This document shows, piece by piece, positions 48,801 through 60,800 of a stretch of 64,000 bases of DNA. The stretch's first letter is position 1, and each line of letters opens with the position of its first letter. Origin of the DNA: Mytilus galloprovincialis (taxonomy: Eukaryota; Mollusca; Bivalvia; Mytilida; Mytilidae); NCBI RefSeq assembly GCF_965363235.1, contig NC_134847.1, positions 51,708,805 through 51,772,804 on the forward strand, written 5' to 3'. The position numbers and the translations under genes are program-made. Below the pieces are notes generated by a model. That model was given only the letters and a program-made list of their open reading frames with translations. It did no database searches and was not told the DNA's origin.

Positions 48801-51800
48801 AAGATCTACTTGCTCAATTCTACAGAGCCAGACAGGGTGATGATGAAAGTGTAACTAAATGGAGTTGCAGATTAGAGGATATTATTGGGAAAGCAATTGA
48901 GAAAGGAATGGTACAACACAAGGATGCCAACACTATGCTACATTCCATGCTATGGTCAGGACTTAAAACAGAACTTAAAGATATATCTGGACATAAGTAC
49001 GATACGATCAAAGACTTTGATGAACTGAGGATAGCACTGAGACATATTGAGAGAGATCATGAGGAAAGGAAAACATCAAAGAAACCACAAACAGCCAAAG
49101 CTGCAGCAATATCAGAACCTATCAACAATACATCTGAATTTGAAGAAGTTAAAGGACTTATTCAACAACTCACCACAAGATTTGATAGAATGGAGACCGA
49201 TTATAGAGGACGAGGCAGAGGCTATATTAACTACAGAGGTCAGAATAACAACAGATATACAGATACCAGACAACGAAGATGGCAAGACCGATCTAAACCA
49301 CAAGCTTCATCAGCCAACCAGGATGAACGAAGATGTTTTAGATGTGGAAAACCAGGTCACTTGAAGTTGGGATGTATTGAGAAACTGGATAAAGATGGTA
49401 AACCTTTAAACTTCAAGAAGTCTATGGAGCAGGACCATCGATAGACTTATGTACATCAGGAACAGCATCAGGTCCTTATAGTTTACCACCAGGATTGCAT
49501 GGAAAGCCAACAGAAACTGAAGTTGTACTTTATGGAAAAACAGTGAAGACTTTACTTGATACAGGATCAACAGTATCTACTATCAGTCATACATATTACC
49601 ACAGCAACCTAACAGATATACCTTTACTACACATGAACGAGCTACTTGATATTGAATGTGCTGATGGAAAACAACTACCATATGAAGGGTATTTGGAAAC
49701 TGAAATTATTCTCCCACATCAGACCAACACTTATCCATGCTTGCTGTTAGTGATACCGGATAGCAACTATAACACTCAGATACCATTGCTTCTTGGAACT
49801 AACACTCTTCAACCAGTCATGGAGTCATTGAAAGATCAACATGGGACAAGATTTCTACAGTCATGCAACTTAACAACACCATGGTACTTGACTTTTAGAT
49901 CCATCACACTTAGAGAAAAGGAACTTAGCCGCAATGACAACGCATTAGCTATAGTCAGAAATGCTGTGAACAAACCTGTTACCATCAAACCAAATTCAAC
50001 CATAAAGATAGAAGGATACACTGATAAAGAGATACCATACAGTACAACTGCAGCAATGTTGCATTCATCTGAACTTCAACCGAATTGGAAAGATTTAGAT
50101 ATAGAACCTATACTTTTGGATTACAGATACAGGAACAACGGAAAGATATACGTTCAGATTGCAAATGTTACCACAAGGACTATTACCATCCAACCAAAAG
50201 CTGTCTTATGTGCAATACAACCAGTCAACATTGAGCAACAACCAACAGATACTTCATCAACATCATCAATACTTGAACAAGTGGAAATTACAGAAAGTGA
50301 CTTAACCGAAGATCAACTAGACAGAGGGATAGAATTCATCAAATCATTTGAAGATATATTTGCCAAGAATGATGAAGATATTGGAAATACCGAAGTGAAA
50401 CACCATATTGATTTGATTGATACAAGACCATTCAAACAACGATATAGAAGAACTCCACCAGCTATGTACGATGAAGTTAAGTCGCATCTTCGACAACTAT
50501 TGTCAAATGGTACCATCAGACCATCACACAGTCCATATGCATCTAACGTGGTACTAGTACGCAAGAAGAATGGGAAACTGAGACTGTGTGTGGATTACCG
50601 TCAATTAAACAACCTGACAATAAAGGACAGCTACGCATTACCAAGAATAGAAGATCTGCTCGATTCGCTAGCTGGAAGTACGTTTTTTACCTGCGTAGAT
50701 ATGAAAAGTGGATACCATCAGGTAGAGATCCTTGAAGAGCACAAAGAAAGGACTGCATTTACGGTAGGTCCACTAGGATTTTTCGAATATAACCGGATGC
50801 CATTTGGATTGACCAATTCACCTGCCACGTATCAGAGGATGATGGAAGAATGCTTATCTGACTTACATCTCAAGATCTGCTGTATCTTCATCGATGATGT
50901 CATCATCTTTGGTAAGACCTTCGAAGAACAACTGGAAAATCTTCGCCTGGTTTTCGACAGGATACGCCAACACAACATGAAGTTAGCACCAGATAAATGT
51001 TCCTTCTTCAAGAGGAAAGTCAAATACGTCGGTCATGTTGTCTCAGCAGATGGTGTTGAGATCGATCCAGCAAAGACAGAGAAGGTAGTGAGTTGGCCTA
51101 AACCTACTAACCCGGAAGATGTCAGGAGATTTCTTGGATTTGTTGGCTATTACCGACGATTCATCAAACAGTTTAGCCAAATCAGCAAACCACTTACCGA
51201 TTTGATGCCAAATCCAACTGTAAAGAAATCATCAAAGAAACACCAACAGAAACCATGGCAATGGGGAGAAGGCCAGGAGTCAGCATTTAAGAGGTTGAAG
51301 GAGTTGCTTATATCAGCACCTATACTCGGATATGCCAACAGTGAATTACCCTACGAACTTCACACAGACGCCTCCGGTACAGCACTTGGAGCAGTTTTAT
51401 ACCAGGAACAACAGGGAATTAAAAGGGTAATCAGCTATGCCAGTAGAGGTCTTACAAAGTCGGAAAAGAGATATCCACCGCATAAACTGGAGTTTCTAGC
51501 ACTGAAGTGGGCAGTTAGCGACAAGTTCAAAGATTATCTCTACGGAAGCAACTTCACGGTACTTACAGATAACAACCCCATGACCTATGTACTTACAACA
51601 GCAAAGCTTGATGCCACTGGACACAGATGGTTGGCTGCTTTAGCCGCATTCAACTTTAATATCGTTTACCGTCCAGGAAAGAAGAATGGTGATGCAGATG
51701 GACTTAGTCGTCTACCACAACCAACTGACAAGGATTCCACCAACAGAGAGACTATCTCCATAGAATCTGTAAAGACCATCTGTAACTCTATTCTTCCAGG

Positions 51801-54800
51801 AGCATACATTGACAGTCTTGCTGTTAATCCAACTGTAATACCATCACAGGAAGAAGATATACCGGATACTGAAACAGTTGATTGGGCAGCTGCACAAGCC
51901 ATGGATACTACCATCAAGTCTCTTATAAAGTATGTCATTGAAGGAAAAAAACCGACAACTGCAGATATTGGACCAACACCACTACTGCGACAGTTCCAAT
52001 ACCTCAAGATGAAAGATGGTGTACTTTACAGAGAAGTTACTATTGGAGAAGACAGGAAGTCACAGTTAGTTCTGCCATCAGCAAACATCAGCGTTGTATT
52101 AGAGGCACTTCACAACGACATGGGACATCCCGGAAAGGATAGGACTCTGTCACTGATTCGTGACAGATTTTACTGGCCTGGGATGGACAAAGATGTGGAG
52201 GATTGGATACAACAGTGTGGCAGATGCATAAAGAGAAAAACACCAGCCCGTCAGAGAGCACCTTTGGTCAGCATTGAAACTCAGTTTCCACTACAACTTG
52301 TCTGTTTGGATTTTCTCACACTGGAGCAGTCAAAAGGAGGTCACCAGAACATACTGGTTATTACCGACCATTTCACCAGATATGCTCAAGCAGTAACAAC
52401 CAGAAATCAAACAGCAAAGACCACAGCACAGGCACTCTTTGATAACTTTATTCTACATTACGGAATACCACAGAGGATCCATTCTGATCAGGGAGCTAAT
52501 TTCGAAAGTAAAGTTATCAAGGAGCTATGCAATCTAACTGGAATGAAGAAGTCAAGGACTACACCCTATCATCCCATGGGGAACGGGATGTGCGAGAGAT
52601 TTAACCGTACTCTTCTTGGTATGCTTGGAACCTTGGAATCTCATCAGAAAGCCAACTGGAAGCTCTACGTTTCACCTATGGTACATGCGTACAACTGTAC
52701 CCGTCATGAGTCCACTGGAGTAGCACCCTACTTTCTAATGTTTGGAAGAAACCCAAGACTACCCATCGACTTAGCGTTTGGCCTACATAAAGATACCAAG
52801 TTACCAACAACTCAGTATGTAAAGGATCTACGAGACAGATTATCACATGCATACCAACTTGCAGCTGAAACATCAAAGATTGCACAAGCCAATCAGAAGG
52901 AGGGTTACGATCTACGTGTAAGAGGAGCAGCAGTACAGAAGGGAGATCGTGTACTTGTAAAGATTGTGGCTTTTGACGGCAAGCACAAACTAGCGGATAC
53001 ATGGGAAGATACTCCATATGTAGTCATTGACCAGCCGAATTTAGATATTCCTGTTTTCACAGTTGTCAAAGAGAACGGAGAAGGACGAACAAGGAATCTC
53101 CACAGGAATTTATTGCTACCTGTCGGGTATATCAGAGAAGAAACACCAACTGTTATACCAAAACCAGTTCCAAGACCAAGGACAAGATTACAGAGGACAA
53201 TAGCTGAACACCGGACTACTTCAAGTGAATCCAGTGATGAGTCATCTGATGAATCAGTGGATTATTTTGATGTAGACTATGTGCTGGAGAGGACAGTTGA
53301 CAGTGAACCTACATTCACTGATGAACCAGCTGTAGATGCAACAGAACCAGCACAGGATGCCTTCATTCCATTAGGGGACGCCCAGCCTGAGGGGAACCAA
53401 GGGCCAGAAATGGAGACAGCTTCAGGAAGCGCTTCAGATATTGATGGGGATGTTATTCCACAGGAGTATACACCTGTAGAACAGGAAGAACAACCTCAGG
53501 AACTAGAGATGTCTCCGGTACCAGTCAGAAGATCCGGGAGAGACCGTAAACCACCAGCATGGATTTCTTCCGGTCTGTACGACATCTCAGCTATTGGGAC
53601 TACCTCTGTTGGTCACACTATCACCGAGGAACATTCGAAGCCAACAGCTGAGTGGCAAGAGAAGGCTGAATACATTACATCTTTAGCGAGAACACCATTA
53701 TTCTCAGGATTACAACGAGAAGCAGCCTTAGCCATTCTAGATATAGTGAACCACCATTAGTTTGAGGAATGACGGGACGTCATTTTATAGCTGGGGGGAA
53801 TGTGTGGTAGAGCTATATTTTTATGTTTTATGTTATTTAAAATTTTATGTTATTAGAATATATACTGGATATATTCTATTTACAGTTATTATAATTTGTA
53901 ATATGCTAGTTTACTCAGGTAGAACATTTCTTATTGTTTATATCTTTTCTATTGGTCAGTATGATTTAGGCGGGAATCTTTTGTTTAACTATTCTTTGTT
54001 CTGGTCACTTGGCTAAAATATTTATATGAAGTGGTAGCCATTTTCTTCAGCTCTATTGGAAGTTGTTATATCTTTAATTTGATATTGAAATAGTCTAGGA
54101 CTTTCATATTCTTTTATAAGGTCAGTTTATTACTAATATATTCATTACAATAATATTCCAGTTTTAATGTCCAAGAGTGAGTGATATACAAGTGTATAAT
54201 TGTATGAATAGGTGACCGTATTATGAAAGGTGTGTGCGATTGATTAAATAGTAAAGTTATGTGTAAACTATTCATAACTCATAAAGTAATAAAGATAAAC
54301 TTGATAATATAGTTTTATTTGTAAGATTTAATAAACTATATAAATTCTACATAAAACTGGTAAAAGTATGATTTATACTTTAATTTCTAGTAACATTAAT
54401 ATATAATCTATTTTAACAGTTTGTATGAGTGAGCGTTAAATGATTTATACTTCTTTAAAGTTAATACAAGTAAATATTTGATTTACCAGATTTAAGGATA
54501 GATAACTCTGATTATTCTAATCTAGCAGTATAAATAAGGTTTCTATGATTTTAATATTTTGTCTTCAGGTTATATTATTGAAACAGAATGTAAACTGATT
54601 CAAATCAATCAGTTGGTGAAAAGACCTTTGCACTACATGTGAGGTATGTTTATATGTATACAGTTTGTATTGTTCATGTTACTTTTATGTTGCTTTGCTT
54701 AAATGTATTGTCTACTTTGTGTAACTGTTGCAAAACGGAATGTCTTGTTTGCACTTACAATTGCGTGTTATAATTATGTTAAACTAACTATTTTTGGTAT

Positions 54801-57800
54801 GATACTACAAGCATAGCTACGTATTAGCTGTGAACTTAGTCTGTCGTTGCATATTTCACAATGCACTAAATACAGGGAAATATAGAATGTACTTATTTAA
54901 TACAGAATTCGGAATGGTGTAATATCGTTTTGTGTAGCTTGTACAAATATTATTTTAAAGAGCAAAGGAAATCTACAGTTTCTTCTATGCATATAGATAT
55001 ATTGATTTTATAGTAATTGATAATTACTACTTATTGAAATGTATAAGAAATATATTGTTATTATTTCAGGGTCATTTTTGTTAGAATATTAACATCAATT
55101 CTGATGAAATAAAGAACCTAAGACCTATCAACGTGTTTGTGTTTATTTAAATACATGGGAAGCACTACTACATTAGTTCGGTGAATGTCTGTCTTTGTTT
55201 TTCTAAAATTTTCTTGTTATAATTAGGTCGTTAGTTTTCTCAATTGTATTGCTTCAAATTTTCATGCCGGACCCTTTTATAGCCGACTTTACGGTATATG
55301 GTTTTCTCATTGTCAATGGCAATACGATTGCATATAATTGTTTACATCCACTTCATTTTAAAATTTGGTGGATAGTTGTCTCATTGGGAATCCTGCCACA
55401 TCTCCTAAAAAGTAAAATCACAAAAATACTGAACTCCGAAGAATACCGAAAACGAAAAGTCCCTAACCAAATGGCAAAATCAAACAAAAAAAACCCACAC
55501 AAAACGAATGGACAACAACTTTCATATTCCTGACTTTGTACAGGCATTTTCAAATGTAGAAAATGTTGGATTGAACCTGGTTTTATAGTGCTAAACATCT
55601 CACCTGTACAACAGTTGCATCAAATTCCAGTTCATTGACAACGATGCGTGAACAAAACAAAGACATAATAGGGGTGCAACAGCAACACGAACCCCACCAA
55701 AATATGTGGGTGTTCCGGAAGTGTAAGCAGAACCTGCTCCACATCTGACACCCGTCGTGTTGCTCATGTTATTACAAAGCCGGTAAATAGTCTAAATCGG
55801 TAGGTTACATATGTGAAAAAGGGAACGGGATGGTAGTTACGACATAAGGAACATATCCGATATCATCGGAATAGAGATTTTCCGTAATTTTGTTACATCA
55901 CCTTACAAACAGTCTTGTAGCAAAATGGAAATTAAAAGAAACGGGCATTAACAACGTTCTGTTTTTTTAATGCATATAAACTATTTACTTGTCATACATA
56001 TATTATTTACTTTATTTAGATTCGTTCTGATATAAGGAACCCATGGGCTCATTGTGACTTTTCGCAGTGGGATGCAAACAAATATATTTCATCATTTCAA
56101 CTCATGTACCAGCTCATAAGGAATTTGGGATTCACAACTACAGAAGAAAATAGGATATTGGGCGACTTAACTATCTGGGAAACCAATGGCAAGTGTTATT
56201 TTACGCGTGATTACCAAATGAATGAAAATGTCTTTAGAGCTTGTTCCAATCGTCTGAAACTCCATACAATATACAAGAATCTTGAATGAAATTAAAAGGG
56301 GTGGGGACATTATTTCTATATTTTACACTGAATTAATGCACATTTGTTGTCGAAATGCGCAATTCGTGCAGAAAATTATTACTGTTAATGTTATGATATA
56401 TATGTTAATATATAATTTACCACTATCGCTTTTAAAGCAGCAGGTTTTGATCAATGTAAAGAGGTAGATTTTTTGGCAACATTTTGTAGCTCGCACTAAA
56501 TAAACTCATCATAGATACCATGATTAAATTTTTATATTTACGCCAGACGCGTGTTTCGTCTACAAAAGACTCATCAGTGACGCTCGAATCCGAAAAAGTT
56601 AAAAAGGCCAAATAAAATACGACGTTGAAGAGCATTGAATACCAAAATTCTTAAAACTAAGTTAAATACAACTAAAGTAATCTATTCCTGAGGTAGAAAA
56701 GCCTTAGTATTTCAAAAATTCAAACGTAAACAGTTAATTGATAAATATGACCATATCCATAATAATTCATGTCAGAACAAAAGTGCTGACTACTAAAAGG
56801 AACATTATATAAGAAACAATCTTCTGTTTTTCCACAGGCATTCTGTTTCTTCAAGGGAAAACCATAGGCCTGGATTTGCTTGAAGAGGTAACAAAGCAGA
56901 CCACTGTTCTTGCCAAATATGCCATAACAGTTACCGATGAAACAGAGGAAAGTTTTAAAAATGTTGAAAATGAATTGTTGAGCATTCAAAATAGGTTAAT
57001 ATCTTTCACTCAGCAGATCCTGCAAATTGAGAGTAAACAAGAGGCATTTCAAATTGCTATTGAAGAAGCTGGTAACAAGATTGCAGTACTGAGGGATAAA
57101 CATACAAAGTTTGAAAACAGGCAGACAAATAATGAAGAAAAGATTGAGATTGCGAAACAAGTTTTGGAAAAAACTATAGAACAAATTGAAGAGTTGAATA
57201 TTTCAACTAGTGAAATAGTTTCAAATGTTGGTTATCTATCCGAAACGCAAGCAAGTACTAAAAAGGGTTTAACTGAAATTAAAGAAAGTATTGGTGGAAT
57301 CAAGGAAGATATTGAGAAGATGAAATATAATTCTCACGTAAGACAAGAAGGAAAAGTTTATTTTTATCCACCAGACCGAATAAAGTTCTTTGTAGGTAGA
57401 CGCAGAGAATTGAAAGCCTTACAAGCAAATTTTATAAAAAACAAAGATTCTCAATATGCTCAGGTTGTTTGTGGACTTGGAGGATGTGGCAAAACTACCG
57501 TTGCTATAGAGTATGCCTGGCAATTTCAGAACTTTTATCCAGGGGGTATATTTTGGATGTCTGCTGAGTCTAACGAAATATTAGAAACATCAGTCTCAAA
57601 TCTGGCAATAGATGTAAACACAACTGGAAACACCGCAAGAGAAACACTTTTGCGAACCCTTAAATGGATAGCCACATTACATACTCAATGGCTCCTTATT
57701 ATAGACAACGCTGATATTGATGAACTCTCATTTTACATGAAAGAATTGTTTATAGGTACATGGAAACGAAACACGTGTGGACATATACTAATAACCTCCA

Positions 57801-60800
57801 GACGGGAACCCAAAGAAGTAGAAGAATCTTTCCAAATTGACCAAGATGATTGTCTTTACCTAGATGTATTATCTCCGGAACAGGGTTTGGAGTTTCTAAA
57901 AACAAGAACAGGGATAAACAGTGAGCATGAAAATGAAATTATTCTGGAACTAAGTACAGAACTTGATGGGCTTCCTCTAGCACTTGAACAAGCAGGTGCA
58001 TATATTAAGGCAAAACAGTGTTCATTTGAGCAATATATGGGAAAGTTTACGAAGCAAAGACAAAAACTTTTGAATGCTATGCGCATTAAAACGTCTCAAA
58101 TCACTCAGAAAGAAAGACTAGCAGTGAAAACTACCTGGCAGTTGAACATTGATTATATACAGAAAGCATCCGAGGAGGAAGGACTAGGTGCATCTGCTGT
58201 GAAAATCATGGAAATCGCATCATTTCTGTCGCCCGATGATATACCAATTGAAATTATTAATGATGGTTCACCTCCAATTGAAGATGAAGAAATGAATGAG
58301 TCACTACAAGATTCATTTGGAGGAAAGCAGATAATTGAGATCTTAACAAGGTTTTCCCTTTTCCAGCAATATCGAGAAGATACTCTATCAGTACATAGAT
58401 TAGTACAAGAAGTAATAAGAGACAGCTTGCGAGATTTGAGCAATGTTAAAATAATTTTACAACATGCGACAAGAATGATCAACAAAGCTCTTATTTCAAC
58501 ATTATCTCCTTACAAGGCTCTTTGTGTTGAAAAAGGAGAAGCTCCAGGAAGAGGGTCACTTTATTTATGGAGTAAATTGGCTACAAATGCAAACATATTA
58601 AAGAGTCACATTGTTTGTTTTATAAAGGAAAAAGAGAACGACGGCTCATTGCATTTGAACTTGGAAATGGCAAATCTTCTGCACACATCAGCAGTATTTC
58701 ATAGTGTATATCAACGCCAAGATGAAGCACTTGCAGATCAAGAGCAGTTACTTCATATCATGACAGTTATAGACATTCCGAAAGAAAAGTGTTTGGAATT
58801 TACATCGGTCAAAATACCCTTATTAGAACGAGACAGAAATATGATTCAAGATTGTTTGTCCGCAGTTTTAATAAACTTCAGAGATGATGGAGAGTTTAAG
58901 TTGCCAGATGAAATAGACAGTTTAAGGATAAAAGGCAACGATGCGTTTAGGGAGAATAGATACCATGATGCAATTCAGTATTACACAGAAGGTATAAAAT
59001 CTTCTCCAGAAAAAACTATTGACTTTAAGTTGTTTTCCAACCGAAGTTTACTGTATCTGAAAGTTAACGATTATGAAAATGCTTTAAAAGATGCAGAAAA
59101 ATGCATTGTGTTAGCTCCTAACCATTGGAAAGGGTACTGCTGGAAAGCGTATGCTCTAGCAAACTTAGTGAGAAATGGTGAACTAACTTTTGAATTTGAA
59201 AAAGTAGGTCTGGCATCAGCTTGTATTGCGGCAAATCTAAATAGTAAAGTTTTGGTGGAATATAACATGAAAGTGAATTATCCACTTGTTGTCTACAAGA
59301 TTATAGAAAACTCAAGTGATCTCTGTTCAGAAATATCATCAATACAGGGTCGCCCGTATTCAACAATTTTGTTAAAAAGTGGATACTATACGCTAACAGA
59401 TCATGTTATCATCTCCAAAAGTATTCAAATTATTGGCATAGACAATAATGTCGAAATTGACTTAAAAAATTATCTTAAAATATTTAACCTACCTACTTCT
59501 GTATTCAGCATTCATTTCAAAAGTGAATGGCAAATACATATTCATTTTGAAAACCTTTCATTTGTACCAAATAGCGCACAAATTGGAATCCTTTCAAACG
59601 CAACAGCTACTTTTTACAAATGTAAAATATCAAATGGGGCTAGAGGATGTGACGATTACCCTCGATGTAAGGGTGGATCTGGTTGCATAAAGCATCCAGT
59701 GAAATGTTCAAGGCTAATGGAGGTCCCTGGGTTGGCAAATTTTGCTACAGGTGAGCAAGGTTATCCTGGACTTTGGGTAGGGTCTGGTGGCAAACTGATT
59801 GTACAAAATTGTGTATTGGACAAATGCGGCGGAGGAGGAGTCCTCTCTGATGGGGATGGGGCCCATCTTGAAATACGGTATTGTACAATACGAAATATGA
59901 GAAGTACTGGAGTAGAAGCTAGAAATGGTGGAATGGTGAAAGTTGAGGACAATGTAATTATTGATAACCAGTTACATGGAATCATGATAGCTCCCAGAGG
60001 TAATGGGATAATACACAGAAATAATATCCAAGGGAACGGTCAAGAAGGTATATTCTGTGGTGGAATACTCAACCCAAATAATTTTGGCCAAATCATTGGG
60101 GACATGAGGTCAAAAGAAGCATCACAAGCTGTTATTGCTGATAACATTATTCTACAAAATGGATTATCTGGTATATCATTAGATGGGGGAACATATGAGG
60201 TGTCAGGGAATAGAATTGTAGAAAACTGGCTATGGGGAATGATGATTAAATCAAGATCGTCGGTTTATGTTGTAGGCAATGATATTTTTGAAAACAAATG
60301 TGGTGGTATACGCATTGGATCAAACTACTCAGCCTCTGTCATTATTGATGGTAATACGATAAGAGACCACACAGGGCCAGATATTTATGTAACCAATTCC
60401 CCTGAAAAATTGATGGATCAGAGATTGCAAACGGTATTTAAAGCTATGAGTAAAGAAATCGAAATGGCAGAAGAAAGTTCTATGTACACCAGACCTCCAA
60501 TTATCACAAACAGAAACATCAGAAGAAATAATAACAAAGGCGTCCAGCACCCAAAGGAAGCAGTTCAAATAATCCAAACCTGTTGCTTCTGTTATCGTTC
60601 TTCACTTCGACTTAAACGGTGTAGTAAATGTGGAGCAGCCACTTATTGTTCCAAAGAATGTCAGGCTAATCACTGGAAGAAACACAGACACATGTGTAAA
60701 CTTCTTCATAAAGAATATACTATACAGATCAAAATGAAAAACACAGAACCTTTTATGAAACCAGGTATGGTGAGAAACTTCAATCCTTCTTTAAAAGGAA

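Larger units (their letters stand above)
44888..55172 (+). mobile_element. Intact Ty3/gypsy-type LTR retrotransposon
   Basis: 10,285 bp with 1370-bp LTRs, TG...CA ends and a 4-bp target duplication TTAG (44884-44887 and 55173-55176). Order: LTR, PBS, 2-kb leader, gag, -1 frameshift, pol (PR-RT-RNaseH-IN), PPT, LTR. The domain order PR-RT-RH-IN defines Ty3/gypsy (Metaviridae). No env ORF. By manual comparison the two LTRs differ at one base (45266 T against 54181 G), implying a very recent insertion. All reading frames are open, so the element may be active. It lies in the sense orientation in an intron of the HEPN-STAND gene. Confidence 0.95.
37863..56019 (+). other. Intron 2 of the HEPN-STAND gene (18.2 kb, transposon-filled)
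   Basis: Phase-0 intron. It contains a 5.4-kb TIR element and a 10.3-kb LTR element, both in intact form with target duplications, plus M4, M1 and M5 fragments (38195-38260 and 55187-55870). Only ~2.5 kb is not part of the two large elements, so the ancestral intron was probably short. Confidence 0.65.

Noticed and set aside
44888..55172. Assignment to the Steamer element of bivalve transmissible cancers
   Set aside because: LTRs here are 1370 bp and gag and pol are in different frames, unlike the short-LTR, single-frame element as I know it. Only the general Ty3/gypsy class is supported.
56432..56635. 67-codon minus-strand frame in intron 3
   Set aside because: It lies mostly in a family M2 repeat that occurs elsewhere in the window.
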